Counted from the first letter of the stretch, positions 1 through 12,002 are shown. The stretch is 64,000 nucleotides of DNA from Conus ventricosus (GCA_018398815.1 CM031601.1:30751293-30815292), one strand, 5' to 3'. Numbers and translations are program-made. Notes: generated by a model not told the origin, from the letters alone.

Positions 1-290
1 GAGTCACTTCGGTGGTGTTCAGTGGCGCCTGTTCTGATCTAACATATGCAGGACACCACCTACTAAGCCCCCTACTGACGACAATAATTGCCTAGTCGCG
101 GAGCCGGCGTGAGTGAGCTCTCCCTCCGGAGGGCGCCACCACGTCCGTCCACCGACAGCCCCCATTGACTCGCCGATACCGGGGACCCCGACGGAACCAA
201 ACCAAGGCCACAGACGTGGAGAGGACATCGAAATTGAGGTCACCATGAGAGCAGGGCATGAAGGGCCACAGAATTTGAGACATTTTTTTT
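1..290. other. GC-moderate non-coding flank, probably repeat
   Basis: No gene is supported here. Read on the minus strand, the sequence continues from the tail of the neighbouring SINE. It may be a second repeat module, but I do not recognise its family. Confidence 0.3.
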
Positions 291-655
291 TAATGCTGAT
301 CAATGAGAATGAGGATGATTAAGATGATGCTACGGATTTCCATTTCGGTCTGAGACTACATGACAGGGCTGTACTCTACGCTTCCTTTCATAATATATCC
401 CGGCGTCAACCAGGCCCGAGAGATACAGGCACCTGCAGTGTTGGTCAGGAAATTTGAGCAACACTCTCAGAAACGCATCCATTAAGTGGATGAAACTCGA
501 CTGTGTGGTCCCAGTCTTCCCAACTGAGTCCGCAGAAAACTCAACTCTGGGTAGGAGCCAGTCGGGGCAGAAAAACCCACATGACTTCTGATGGGATTCG
601 AACCCACGACCTCCCAGCCGGGAGTCCGCGACGCTAACCACTTCGCCACGGCGGC
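291..655 (-). mobile_element. tRNA-derived SINE
   Basis: Reading from about 655 leftwards, the head has an RNA polymerase III A-box-like segment (TGGCGAAGTGGTTAGCG) and a textbook B box (GGTTCGAATCC at about 594-604). A roughly 230-base body follows, then a simple ATC/TCAT-rich stretch and an A run near 291-300. Internal pol III promoter, unrelated body and simple tail are the defining SINE layout. I cannot name the family. A functional tRNA gene is unlikely because the 3' side does not close an acceptor stem. Mobilisation would depend on a partner LINE. Confidence 0.7.
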
Positions 656-879
656 TTGTCTGAATACAGAGAATTCTTCAGCAAAATTGACTGAGAGATA
701 ACACTGGTTAACAACGTGGATGTAAACAAATGCTAGAAAATAATAGAAAGAAAGATTTGTGAAGGAAGAGAAAAATATATATCCATCATGTACTGTTTAC
801 CTAGAAATTCTTTCTAGGAAAACAGTGTTCAATACACTGTAGTTGATCAGATTAGAGCTAAATGCTGTGCTTTTAAAGT
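656..879. other. AT-rich spacer
   Basis: I see no coding or structural signal here. Confidence 0.4.
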
Positions 880-1302
880 ATAACAAAGTTCAAAACAATA
901 ATGCCTATGCTTGTGTGAGGAACAAGGTCAAGTTGGCAACAAGAAAAGCAACTAAGGAAAAAGAAAGCAAACTTGCTAGAAAAAATAGTCCTAAAGGGTT
1001 TTAAGCTTACGTCCATTCCAGGACAAAACCCAGAGAGCGAATTAGTAACCTCATTATGCCTGATGGAATGCTGACACAGAATCGTGAGGAAAAGGCAGAG
1101 GTGTAAGAGGTAATATTTCAGGTGTTTTCATAGATGAAGATTGCGATAAACTGCCTGTCCGTCCTAAATGTGATGAATTGCCTCTTCTTTCTAAACTCAC
1201 AAATATATTTCATAAATGATGTGCCTGATGTGGTTAACTGTGGTTTGAAAATGTTTACTGATGATACCAATGCTAACAGTAGCATTCTAAATGATGACAA
1301 GC
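880..1302 (+). pseudogene. CR1-like LINE remnant, 5' part (interrupted by RTE)
   Basis: A decayed non-LTR retrotransposon ORF2 piece. From 880 the + frame reads like the linker before the CR1-type reverse transcriptase (RT), for example VRNKVKLATRKATKEKE, followed by a region corresponding to ERISNLIMPDGMLTQN. A later part (1200-1300) carries FTDDTNANSSILNDDKQI, equivalent to the catalytic FADD block. The palm sequence between these parts is deleted. A stop replaces a conserved Trp codon near 1003. The reading resumes at 2719-3075 on the far side of an RTE element, so both pieces belong to one insertion. Clade placement (CR1-like) is by motif recall. Confidence 0.6.
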
Positions 1303-2715
1303 AGATATAAGTTCATCATCATCATCATCATTCTCTTGCCCATGATGGGCGTAGAGGAGAGATGAGAGACACTCTCGAAGCCAGGCACTGCCATCCGGCC
1401 CTGTCCTCTGCCTGTCGCATCAGCGTAGGGCCATCCATCCTGGTCCATTCTTTGATGTTGTCCATCCAGCATTTGGCTTGTCGTCCCCTTCGTCTGCCGC
1501 CTTCCAGCATGCCCTGGATGACTGTTTTGGGCAGTGAATTGTGGCGTATGACATGCCCGAACCACGACAGCTTCCTCTTCTTGACTGTTGCCAAGAGGGG
1601 TTCTTGGGGGCCTGCAAGTGATGTTATTTGGCTCCTCACAAGGTCGTTTGTCTTCCGGTCTTGCCAAGAGATCCCGAGCAAGCGCCTGAAGCATTTAGTT
1701 TCAAACGTCTGGATTCTCTTGGTGGTCTCTGCTGTCATGGTCCAGCTTTCGCAGCCATACAGCCGGATGGACAGCACCAGGGACTTGTACAGCTTCATCT
1801 TTGTAGGAAAGCTGATCTCCCTGCTCTTCCAGATTTTGTTGAGCTTTGCCATTGCTGCTGTTGCGATCGCTAGTCTGGTCTTGATTTCTGTTGTAGAGCG
1901 ACCGTCTTTGGTGAGAGTGGCGCCAAGGTATTTGAAAGCGCCCACTTCTTCAAGCTGTTGTTCGTTCATGTAGATTTCAGCATGGGTGTTGGTTGTGCTG
2001 TTGACCAGGACTTTGCTTTTTTCTGTGCTCACTTCCATTCCATATGCACCTGCCCTTTCTTCCAGTCTCTTTGTCAGGTCTTGTAGTTCTTCGTTGCTGC
2101 CTCCCATCAGGTCCATGTCATCTGCGAACCTCAGATTATTGATGGTTCTTCCTCCGATGGAGACAGTGGAGTGAAAGTCATGGAGGGTTTCACGCATGAT
2201 GTTTTCCAGGAAGAGATTGAACAGTACGGGAGATAGCAGGCAGCCTTGACGGACTCCAACTGTGGTCTTGAAGTAGTCCCCTATCTGGTTGTTGAGGAGG
2301 ACTGCGCTGCTGGCGGTGTTATACAGCGCCTGGATGGTTTGGACGAGACCCTCCTCTATGCCAAACTTTCTGAGCACCTGCCACAGACCCTTGTGCCACA
2401 CCCTGTCAAACGCTTTCCAAAGTCAATGAAGTTGTGGAACAGGTCTCTCTGATGTTGCAGATGTTTCTCCATCAGTATCCGGCAGGTGAAGATCTGTTCT
2501 ACTGTGCTTCTGCCTGCCCTGAATCCAGCTTGTTCTTCCGCCAGGTGTTCTTCCGCCTCTTTCTTCAGTCGATTCAAGATGACTCTGAGCATGATTTTAC
2601 TGGTGTGGCTAATGAGACTTATTGTTCTGTAGTTCTGGCATTGGCATAGATTTCCCTTTTTGGGCAGGGGGATGATGAGTGATTGAGTCCATTCTGTGGG
2701 CCACTGTTTTATAAC
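1303..2715 (-). mobile_element. RTE-type LINE, 5' truncated
   Basis: A 5'-truncated non-LTR retrotransposon on the minus strand. It begins inside the RT finger region at about 2715 (residues like WPTEWTQSLIIPLPKKGN). It runs through the palm with LRFADDMDLM (catalytic DD), the thumb (IRLYGCESWT) and the characteristic C-terminal tail (KLSWFGHVIRH, QAKCWMDNIKEW). It ends in a (GAT)n/(ATG)n tail at 1310-1332. A frameshift at about 2400-2425 breaks the frame between the IDF and VWHKGLW segments. Microsatellite tails and this C-terminus are typical of RTE-group LINEs. The copy is dead. It sits inside a CR1-like remnant. Confidence 0.85.
1328..2401 (-). pseudogene. RTE reverse transcriptase, C-terminal part of ORF2
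   Basis: This is the open part of the RTE element's polymerase, about 357 codons in one frame. It holds RT blocks with the LSPVLFNLFLE strand, the FADDM catalytic turn, the thumb, and a C-terminal zinc/tail region. The enzyme would copy element RNA at a nicked target. There is no natural start codon: the frame is continued upstream, one frame away, at 2356-2592 (EEQAGFRAGRSTVEQI). The endonuclease domain is absent because of 5' truncation. The neighbouring host gene lies on the opposite strand. Confidence 0.8.
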
Positions 2716-2718
2716 TTA

Positions 2719-3075
2719 CAAGCTAGTAAAAACAAATTGCTTAAGTGGACACAGGACCAGCGAATGAAATTTGATAGCGGAAAAATTTTAAATCCTGCAT
2801 ATTGGTAACAATAACTCCAGCTGTAAATATTAGGTTGATGACTGTGAATTACAGCATTCTGAGTTGAAGAAAGACTTTGGGTTCATGATTAATGAAAAAA
2901 ATCTAAATTTTGAACAGCAGTTCACTGCCACTGTCTGAAAAGCAAATGAAATAGCAGGAGTGATTGCACACCATATTCAGTTCTAAACCAAGGACATAAT
3001 TTTACCACTTTTTAAACACTCAGTCAGACCAAGTCTGGGATATGGCAATGTTGCGTGATACCCTAATCTGAGGAA
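2719..3075 (+). pseudogene. CR1-like LINE remnant, 3' part
   Basis: Continuation of the interrupted element at 880-1302. The + strand shows LLKWTQDQRMKF (end of the RT palm) and later LKKDFGFMINEKNLNFEQQF and FKHSVRPSLGYGNV. These match the order expected in the RT thumb of CR1-like LINEs (KDLGV, ...LVRPHLEYA). Several stops are present. The left piece ends at the motif that should directly precede LLKWTQD, so the join point is where the RTE element inserted. I could not resolve a clean target-site duplication. Confidence 0.6.
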
Positions 3076-4391
3076 GCAGATAATTCTTGTAGAAAATGTG
3101 CATTTTTTTTTTTTTTTAAATCAGTGGTTAGTTTGAGCAACTTAACTTATAACTGTCTAAAATTGTTAAAATTGCCCAGCCTCAAATAACGCAGAATAAT
3201 AGATAATAAGATTTAGACTTTTGAAATTTTGCGTGGTTATTACAATCTCAAAACCTCAGACAATCTGTTTACTTTATGTACGTCAACAGTGAGAGGACAT
3301 TCTATGAAAATATATAAACCTTTGCCAAAATTAACATACTTGGAACTTTGTATTTAGTGAATTATTAATCTTTGTCATGCATTATCGTTTACTGTTGGTG
3401 ACATGTAATAATTTAAGAAGCAATAGACAAACATATGGGGAAAAGTTTTTACTTCAAGACTAAGCTGAGTATTGGAAACATGAATTACTGATAATGATAG
3501 TAATAATAATAACAATAATAATAATAGTAATAATAATGATGATGATAATAATAATAATATAACAATAATAAGTATTTGTTTAGTGCTGTTCTAGTTGAAG
3601 CATACTCACTGAGCTTTCACACACCAACTTGCTTAATACCTTCCTTCATTTATTTGCATACAATTATTATCTTACCACAGAACTTACTGTGTACACACCA
3701 TGGGGGAATAGCATTGTTCAAAATGCTTGGCTGAAAAGATAAGTTGTTAGCTGTATTTTGGAAACAAATAAAATGGGCTGGTTTTGTGAAGTCGGAAGCA
3801 GTGAGTACCAGACAGTGTAGACAGGAAAGCTGAAAGAATGTTTGCCAAACAATTTTGATTTCGTTTTGGTATCTTTGAGAGTTTCTGACAGGAAGAGCAG
3901 AGAATATGTGATGACGGTATGCACAGAGTAAATTTGAGAGGCATTTTGAAAGAGAACCATCAGAGAAATGGAAGGCAAGAGAAGCTAGTTTGTACTGAAA
4001 ATGAAATTTAACTGGCAGCAAGAGAAGCTCACTCAACAGTGGTTTAATGTAATTTCATTTTCTTTTATTAAGGGCGAGTAGTGCTGCACTGTTTTGAATT
4101 CACTGGAAATGGTAATGTTGTTCTGCTGGCAAACCATACAGATCTGAATGACAACAATCAAGTGAGATGTAACCAGCGAAATGAGACATGTCATGCTGTT
4201 GCATTAGTTGAAAGATATTTATGAACTGAGGATATAGTTGAGCTCAAAGAACAATGCGCAACAACACAGCTGCTCCTATCCTGCACTGAAAGTGTCTGAT
4301 CAAGTTTTACTCCTGAATATTTGATTGTCAGTTTAAACTTATTTTATCTCCTCCAATGTTTACTCATCTATCTACTTCCTGCTTGCTTGAT
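3076..4391. other. AT-rich non-coding stretch with TAA microsatellite
   Basis: A T run at about 3103-3117 may be the tail of the preceding LINE. An interrupted (TAA)n/(ATA)n tract occupies about 3500-3563. I see no gene; the short frames have no recognisable motif. Confidence 0.5.
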
Positions 4392-4835
4392 TCATGAGAA
4401 AGTGCCTGCAAGAAGCATCATTTCTATGCTGACAGTGTTTTGCATGAGCTTATTGCTGTTCATCCAAGAAAGAGGAGTGTCCATGCATAGCCAGCTCAAT
4501 ACTAGACTGAACATCATAAAATTCATCAGACGGTGCTCTGTTTGATAGCTTGGTGTCATCGGCACACATATGAAAGTCACAACTTTGTACTGAAATAATC
4601 TTGGACAAAGGTTGAGAATAAACTGTGAACAATGCACATTCCAAAATAGACCCCTGAGCAGTTTGGGCAGATATGCAACCATTGATGATGACTGACTGTC
4701 GATGACCAGTGACGTTTGACATAAACCAGTCAAGAACTTTGCCCTGAATGTCAAAAGTGATTTTTAACCTCATTAAAAGGATGGCATAAGCCGGCATGTC
4801 AGATGCTGCACTGAGGTCAAGGGGAGCAATCATGG
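4392..4835 (-). pseudogene. CR1/L2-type reverse transcriptase remnant
   Basis: Minus-strand RT palm fragment. It contains APLDLSAASD (canonical LLDLSAAFD), VLDWFMSNVTGHRQSV, a degraded GVPQGSVLGP block, ADDTKLSN (catalytic DD retained) and, after a frameshift near 4470, LSWMNSNKLMQN. The order and motifs fit the RT of CR1/L2/Rex-like LINEs. There is no endonuclease or 3' end. It is old and non-functional. A similar remnant lies at 26235-27215. Confidence 0.7.
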
Positions 4836-5983
4836 AGATGAATTTTTCATCTGCATTTTATCAGCTGTACACCCCAATGTACAAGGTTGGGGTTTTTTTT
4901 TTTTTTTTTTTTTTCTTCAAATCTATAGAGCATGCAAAAAGGCTGCGCCAAAATATGATGTGATAATGCCTCAGGATCTTTTTTCCTTCTAGTCTCTGAA
5001 TAAAGTGTCAGTACATTTGTGACCAAAAACTTAAGCTGAAGCAAAAGAATTTTCTGGTTTGAATTGCTGTCATTTAATCCTTAAATTAATGAAATTTGTT
5101 TGCCTGCACATTGCATTTGGTTATATACATATTTTGTTTTCTGTATTGTCTTTTGTTGCTTTTTGTTCATTCCTTTTGTTTGTGTAGTTATGTCAGAAAA
5201 TATTTCACTACATCAATTCAAACTGCTGGCATTGCATGGCATAATCAGATTCAAACTAGATTCATACTGGATATTGTAAAGCTCTGAAACAACAGCTGCC
5301 CAAAAGCTCTGCATGCCTGCACTACGTTCAAACCAGACGACGTAAATATTTACATCTCATTACCAAATGCAGGTTCCTTGTCTATTGCCCCCGTAAGTCG
5401 TATGTGCTATGAGATAAAGCATCAAAGCTGTTCAAGAATTCACCTGAGCAGAAGACATCAGCAGCAAGGATAAACATTTTTCCCATAAAACGTTGTTTTC
5501 CTCTTTTTATGGGCAAATAAAAAGTGAATTAATTAATTCAAAATGCAACTAACTTTCATACTAAAAACCAGTTATAATGGGAATAGTTAATTCAACTTTA
5601 ATGATGAATTATGCAACACCTGCCCACCGTCTCATCTAGGCCTGATTTTAGCTAGGTTAACACATCTGAAGACAAATCTATGTTGGAGCTTTCCAGGACT
5701 TGCTGTGGTAATTTTCGCCTTCTTCATAACATTTATGTAGCATGATCATGAATGACAACAGTTCCAGATGGGAAGTCTTGGAGGATCCACAGTTATATAT
5801 GGTGACTACTTGGTAACAGAATAAAATGATGGCTCAGAACTGTTTGAATTGTCTCTCTTTAATTTGAAAGAGTTATGAACTGCCTTTGTCTGCCGTCATT
5901 ATCATGTGACAGTTTTTTATCAATGTGAAAATTCATAAGTTTTGGTAAAAGTTGGATGCAGGTTTTCATCTCATTTTCCTCAG
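4836..5983. other. Intergenic/intronic AT-rich sequence
   Basis: Contains a T run at about 4889-4914. I see no gene, RNA or repeat family otherwise. Confidence 0.4.
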
Positions 5984-6084
5984 ATTCTGACAGACAAAGC
6001 CAACATGAAGACACAAAAGACATTGCGGAATGTGGACAATTACCTCAAACGCGCCAACACACAGATGGTGAAACATCTGTTGGG
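5984..6084 (+). CDS. Candidate exon of the RNF213-like gene
   Basis: The acceptor (tcattttcctcag) ends at 5983 and a strong donor (gtatgt) begins at 6085. Between them, 101 bases are open and read ILTDKANMKTQKTLRN followed by VDNYLKRANTQMVKHLL. The charged, helical, non-repetitive translation looks like real protein. It lies upstream and on the same strand as the RNF213-like RING exon, so it may be an upstream exon of the same gene. I cannot align it to a known RNF213 segment, so the assignment is inference. The donor has been tandemly duplicated (see 6069-6182). Confidence 0.4.
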
Positions 6085-6182
6085 GTATGTTAACTTGGTG
6101 TTTTTTTTCATACTTGGCTGTCCAATGAAACATCTGTTAGGGTATGTTAACTTGGGTTTTTTTTTCATACTTGGCTGTCCAA
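6069..6182 (+). repeat. 57-bp tandem duplication including a splice donor
   Basis: Unit 6069-6125 is repeated almost exactly at 6126-6182 (TGAAACATCTGTT... to ...GGCTGTCCAA). The unit covers the last bases of the candidate exon and its gtatgt donor, giving donors at 6085 and 6142. Confidence 0.9.
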
Positions 6183-6439
6183 ATAAATGTCTTATCTCCA
6201 CTGGCCATGGAACATGTTACACATCAGGATTTCCATAAGGATAATAAAATGGAGAGTGGGGGAGTTAGCTCTTCCTTTAACCATCAGGCAAACAGGAGTA
6301 GTCTTCCTTAGTGAGTTCATATGCAGTTCACCCTTACAGCCTGAATTCTGTTTTCTCCTTTTCCTTGGTGAGGAAACATGCCCTCCATTGGACCTCTTGA
6401 GTTCAGTTTCCATTATGCATTATGCATTCTCTGAAGTAG

Positions 6440-7160
6440 TTGTTTGAGTCGGCCTCCCCCTTTCAGGAGGAAAACACTTCATCTCGACCAATGAAGAAAA
6501 TGCCAGAAATCTACGCTTGTCTTTGCCATTACGATCGCTGTTGTCATAGTCCAAGCCGACCAGCATTGCTTCTCCCACTCATGCTGCCAGAGCCAGCCTG
6601 TTGGTCAAAAAGCTGTCTCCAACCTCAACCCTCATGAAACCTGCATCAGCTGCTCCGGCTTTTCTCCATTCCTTCCATGCAACTTCTGTGAGAGTTCAAC
6701 ATGGCGCACAATTTTTGGCTCTCATTTTGAATATTACGACAGTCTGCTGATTTTGGCAATGGGAGCAACTGATATTTCCAGCTTTACCATTCAACCTGCT
6801 GTCCTGGACTACCCCCGGGCATCATGTGATGAAGAGCAGTTGGTATCTAAACATTTGCCTGGTAGGTCTTGGTTGAGTCTGCCACCTTGGCAAGCCACTG
6901 GCTTGAATAGCTACCAGGGAGGGGGTTCCAAGGGTTCACTGGTGTGGAGGGGCAATCCCCGAGTTTTGCAAGCAGGGAGGACTTAGTCTTGCTCCGACCA
7001 TCTGTATCAAGGTTTGTTCGGGTTATGTATGCAAGTGAGTCTGTCAAGCAGGCAAGAATGGTTTTGTTGCTGACGAATATTATAATGATGTTGATTCAGC
7101 CAGTTGCTCAGAATTTTCTCAGGCTAGAGCGGCGGTCAGCTATGCATAGACTGTTGTGAC
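6440..7160 (+). pseudogene. Possible DIRS-like ORF1 (gag-like) fragment
   Basis: The + frame at about 6560-6730 reads CQSQPVGQK, then HETCISCSG and PCNFCESSTW. This is a Cys-rich cluster of the CxxC...CxxC-x-W style that I associate with ORF1 of DIRS-like retroelements. It is followed by a long tract without homology. A tyrosine-recombinase fragment of DIRS type lies downstream on the same strand (14690-15135), which supports a split element. Evidence is weak; it could be any degraded Cys-rich repeat. Confidence 0.3.
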
Positions 7161-8170
7161 TAGTACTCTTGCAATTTCTTATTTTGATTTGTTTGTGCCT
7201 CTGTTCTTAAAAGGAGGCCGGTACAATGATTGTTTTCTTTTCCACAAGCGTCTGTTAGAGTGTCCCAGTATTGTGATGCTTTTTTGAAGCCTTTCTCAAC
7301 TCCCATTTTACTTGTTCTGGCAATCTACAAGTGAGTGCTGTGTTTTTTGGAAACCATACCAGTCATTACAGATACACTTTTGCATTTACAGGCGGAACAC
7401 AGTCATCTGGACGCACACTGTTTGCTTTCGTGCCTCCATCTCCAGTTAGATTTCCGAGTGTCTTATTTTTTAGACTCATCATATGGAATTTGGTTTATGG
7501 CAACCCCATCTACTGTTTCCATTCCATTTCCATTTTGCTTCATATTTGAGGGGACAGGCAACTGTGCGTACATCCAATGTATTAAACTGCAGATGTCCAG
7601 TTTTTGTACTGGATTTTATTTTGGCTCATCAACAGGTTTGTGAGCAGCCTATCCTGCTAGAATTCCCATAGTAATGGCCTTGGTTGTAACCTTGATGATG
7701 TCAAAGTTTTCTTCTCCTGCTTAATATATTCCTCCTTTTTGCATCCATTTCACATGGTCACGATTTTGTTCGCACAAATAATAATTTATCATGCTATTAG
7801 AAGTTAAGGAAGGAATATGGAGATTTAGCCTCAGTTCAGGCTTCTGTCCCATGCCTTTTCACCATTCAGGAATTCCCCATCTGGCGATCTCCCAGAGTGG
7901 GATTGGTCACTATTTCCCCTTGTGTCTTTCGCTCCTTCTTTCTTTCAGCAGCAGGCCATCTCGTCTGACACTTGGGTTACCACCTGTGGTTTAGGGACCT
8001 CAAGGATTTCCTTTTGGCTCCCTTATTAATGATAGTCAAGTTGGCCCAGTTCCTGACATATAGACACATCCAAGGCAGCAGTTCCCTCTGTTATGGTCTC
8101 CTTGCTCCAAGAAGGTGCCTTTAGGGAGGTCAGTCTTCCTTATCTGTCAAATTTCTTAGCCTTGCTTTCC
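7161..8170 (+). other. Unassigned non-coding sequence, possibly decayed retroelement
   Basis: Short frames only. It may belong to the same interrupted DIRS-like element, but I see no diagnostic motif. Confidence 0.25.
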
Positions 8171-8542
8171 TTGACTGCAAGGTAAGGTAAGGTACTGTTC
8201 CTTATAGCCCAGCCGACCGCAAAGGGCCATATCAAGGCTGTCAACACGTTGAAGTCAACTCACAAGGCAGTCATTCTCATAACTCTTTACAAAACATTTT
8301 CTAAAAACCCACCCGAAATTTTGTTACAAATCTTTCCACTATAAATCTCAGATCCGATGAAAAATGTTAATTTCTTTTAAGAATTCAAAGATTGCATCAG
8401 GTGGAACATCTCTGAATGATGATTTCATGGAATCTTCTGTAAAATGTTTGTGTCTCACATCATGCAAGTCCCAACACTCTAAAAGAATATGTTTCATTGT
8501 GAGTGGTACATGACATGGAATGCACCACAGAGCTTCTTCACT

Positions 8543-11500
8543 CTAAGAGTTACGAATGAATAAAATATGAATGGCCGATGTCAGCCGGCATAAAACCGTT
8601 TCTTCTTTGTGACCACCAGAGGTAGATGAGAGGAACTCTTTTAGGTTTGGAGGGATCTGAAAGAGTTTGTTATCCATCAGTATATTCCAATCCTCCTGCC
8701 AGAGGTCTCTGACATAATCATTAACTTTGGATGTGTAGGGGATAAATATGTTAGACAGTTTCCCTGTTGTGGCATTCTTGGCCAAGCGATCTGTTATCCA
8801 TCAGTATATTCCAATCCTCCTGCCAGAGGTCTCTGACATAATCATTAACTTTGGATGTGTAGGGGATAAATATGTTAGACAGTTTCCCTGTTGTGGCATT
8901 CTTGGCCAAGCGATCAGCCATTTCATTCCCTCCGATGCCAACATGACTGGGAACCCAAGCCAGAACAATGTTGTGACTTTCCGCTTTCAGCGTGATAAAA
9001 AAGTTTTTAAAAAGTGTAGAAGTTCAGGATGATGGAGGTTACGGCCAGCTGTCGCCTCCAAAGCTGACAGCAAATCAGACAAAATCAGAAAGTCCTTGCT
9101 TGTGGATTGAGAGATTATCTTCAGTGCTAGAACCAGAGCTGTAAGTTCAGCAGAGTAAACAGAAGCATCTGATGGAATATATTCTAATATTTGAGAAGGA
9201 GCACCAGGGCAGTAGGCTGCACAGGCCACTCCATGGATTCTTTGCGAAAAGCAGCAAGATCAAAGCGGATTTCTGGTGTGAGAAAGGTCCATGGAGGTTC
9301 ATCTGGAAACTTGCAGAAGTCAGACACAACTCCTAGAAGATCTGCATTTTGCACATGAGGCTGCATACGAAGTCCAAATGGAGGAATACAGTTGTGATTG
9401 TTTTCAAATTTACTTTGAAACTGAGGGTTAAAAACACGGTCATATGCAGGGTTTTCCAGTTCAGAGAACAGTCTCAGATGATAGTTAAAGGATAGTTTCA
9501 GCCTGTGGTTGGATAACGGGGGTTCACCTGCCTCTGGTGGTGCGGAATGCTCCAAGACAGAGATGAAGCCCTTGATGGTGAATAGGATCCAAGAGTTTCA
9601 GATAAGAGGGTCTTGCAGAGGCGTACACAGCACAACCATCGTCCAGTTTAGAACGGACCAAGGCTCTGTAGAGGTGCAGCAAAGTTTTCGTATCAGCGCC
9701 CCAGTCAGTGTGTGCTACGACCCGCAGAATGTTCATAGCTTTCTGGCATGAAGTTTTTGATGTGACTAAGAAAGTTAAAAACAACTCCTTGAAATTTGGC
9801 CTCTTTTACAGCTGGAATGAGAGATTTCCCTATTTGGATTTCAGGATCTGCAAAGAACTGTCAAAAATTATGGAAGTGAATGCATTGTGTTTTAGTAACA
9901 GAAAAAGCAAAGCCATTTTCTTCTGCCCACAGATGAATTTTGTCCACACAAAGCTGGAGCCTGCGTGAACACTCAGATACAAGCTTCCAGTTGCATAGAT
10001 GGCAAAATACCTACAAACAATGAGCAGTCGGAACCCTGTTGAACTGAGTTAACAATGTTGATTTTGATGCTAAAGAGGGCAGGAGACAGTATCCTCCCTT
10101 GTGGAACACCCAACTCCTGCTCATGAACATCTGAGAGAGTGGCGCCAACCCAAACCTGAAACTGTCGTTCTGCCAAAACAAATTTTGATAACAAGTGGAA
10201 GATGACCCTGAAAACCAAGATCATGGAGATCATAAAGTATCCCAGATTTCCAGGTGGTGTCGTAGGCCTTATCCAAGTCAAAGAAAACAGCTACAGTGTG
10301 AGTTGTTTATTTAGAAAGGCGTTTCAAAGCGTAGATTTGGGATGGATCAAATGGTCCAATGTAGTTCAATGTTTGCAGAAACCACACTGTTCTTTCGCCG
10401 GAAGGCCATTGGTTTCGAGTTTCCACATGAGTCTAGCATGGACCATTTTTTCCATCAGTTTGCAGACACAGCTGGTCAAGGCTATCGGATAGTAATTTAA
10501 TGGGTTCGAAAGATCTTTTCCAGGTTTGGGAATGGGTATGATGAGGTCTTTTCGCCAAGAAGGTGGAAAGAACTTAGTAGTCCATACATGGTTGTACACT
10601 TGTAGCAGGACGTTCAGACCTTTTTGCGGAAGATGTTTCAGAAGTTTACAATGGATTTCATCTATACCAGGAGAGGAATCACTGCCAGAAAGTAAGGTGG
10701 ATTTCAATTGATTTATAGTGAAAGGAAGATTGTAGTATTCCATGTTGTCTGATGAGAAGTTGCAGGGTGATTTTTCTTTGAGGGCTTTGTTTTTGACAAA
10801 GCAGGCTGATTTGTTATAAGAAGAGAATTTGTTTCAATAGTTGAAGCAAGCAGATTGGTTTCTCTGTTATTAAAGAGTCAGAAAACTTGAGATGGTTCAC
10901 AGTGGGGCAGGTGTTCTTCCCTTTAATTTTCTTGATGATCTTCCACACTTTTTTCTCAGATGTTTTGGATGTGAGACTTGAGCAAAAATGTTTCCAAGAC
11001 GAATTTCCATTGGTTTTATAGATGTGTTTGGATTTTGCTCTCAATATCTGATGTGCTTAGACGTTGGGCTTTGATGGTCTGCGGGAGATCCAACATTGAG
11101 CTCTTTTGTGGGTTTTCTTAATTTTCTTACATCCAGAGTTGAACCAAGGGACTTTTGGCATTAGTGGCTTCTTGGTAGATATAGGAATGGTTGACTGCAC
11201 AATTCAGTATAAAATTTAAAAGACTTCCTGCCAAGTCTTCACTTAGAAGGATCTTGTCCTCTTCCAGACCATTAAGAAATTTAGTGGCAAAGAAGTCCCA
11301 ATATGCTTTGTTAAAATTGAGGGTCGGGTAAGGACTCACTTTCTGCATTTGTATGCTGAAGCAACACAGGAAAGTGGTCACTACCATGTAGGTCATCATC
11401 AATCTCCCAGACAGAATCCAGAAATAAGGAAGGATCACAAACAGAAAGATCCAGACAAGATGTGGTGCCATTAGCAGAGTGAAAGTAACCTGGCGATTTC

Positions 11501-11988
11501 CATTTAAAAACACACAAATCAAGCTCTGAAAACACTCCCTGTAAAAGCAGACCCCTTGGTGAGGATCTCTGGCTTTCCCATAGAGGAGAATGACCATTCA
11601 GATTGCCCAGTAACAGGAAGGTCTAGGAAGTTGCTCCAAGAGTGAAATGAGGTCCAGTTTTGGTCACACAGATAATTGGAGACAGATATAAGCTTCAGAT
11701 AGTTTTTGTATTATGGAGGAGAAACCTGAGCTGCCACTGCCTGAAGCGGAGTCTGCAGAGCAACTGGGCTGTAAAGGACAGAGCTGTGAATGAGCAAGGG
11801 TACCCCTCCAGTTACGCCATGTTCAACAGGTTGTGCAGGTTGATCTTGGAAGCTGTAACCAGAAAAGTGAGAAAGTTTTATCTGGCCTTCGAAGAGTTTC
11901 TTGCAGTGAAACTAGCACGGCTAAAAAGCTGCAGTACTTCATAATTGGAATATAGTCCCCTGATGTTCCATTGTACTATTGTTTCCAT
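8543..11988 (-). pseudogene. LINE ORF2: endonuclease, reverse transcriptase, RNase H
   Basis: From the ATG at 11988 (METIVQWNIRGLYSN, the N-terminal strand of the APE-type endonuclease) the order is: endonuclease C-terminal block with SCLDLSVCDPSLFLD and GSDHFPV (11311-11535); RT fingers with PGIDEIHCKLLKHLP and LIIPIPKPGKD (10366-10743); palm with LGVPQGRILSPALFS (about 10080-10125); a frameshift that destroys the FVDDF catalytic turn; RT thumb with NILRVVAHTDWGAD (9524-9784); RNase H with YSAELTALVLALK and LILSDLLSALEA (8987-9229); and a C-terminal RNase H block with GGNEMADRLAK (about 8900-8950). At least six frameshifts are present. A perfect 124-bp tandem duplication lies in the RNase H C-terminus. 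Confidence 0.8.
8669..8915. repeat. Perfect 124-bp tandem duplication in LINE RNase H region
   Basis: 8669-8792 is repeated at 8793-8915, with no difference I can see until the copies diverge (CGATCT versus CGATCA). An identical duplication inside an otherwise decayed LINE implies a late event or an assembly artefact. Confidence 0.95.
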
Positions 11989-12002
11989 TTTGGATGAGAA
12001 CT

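Noticed and set aside
591..655. Functional tRNA gene
   Set aside because: A and B boxes are present, but the 3' part does not pair with the 5' end and the sequence runs into a SINE body.
1362..1973. 203-codon + strand frame
   Set aside because: Antisense shadow of the RTE reverse transcriptase.
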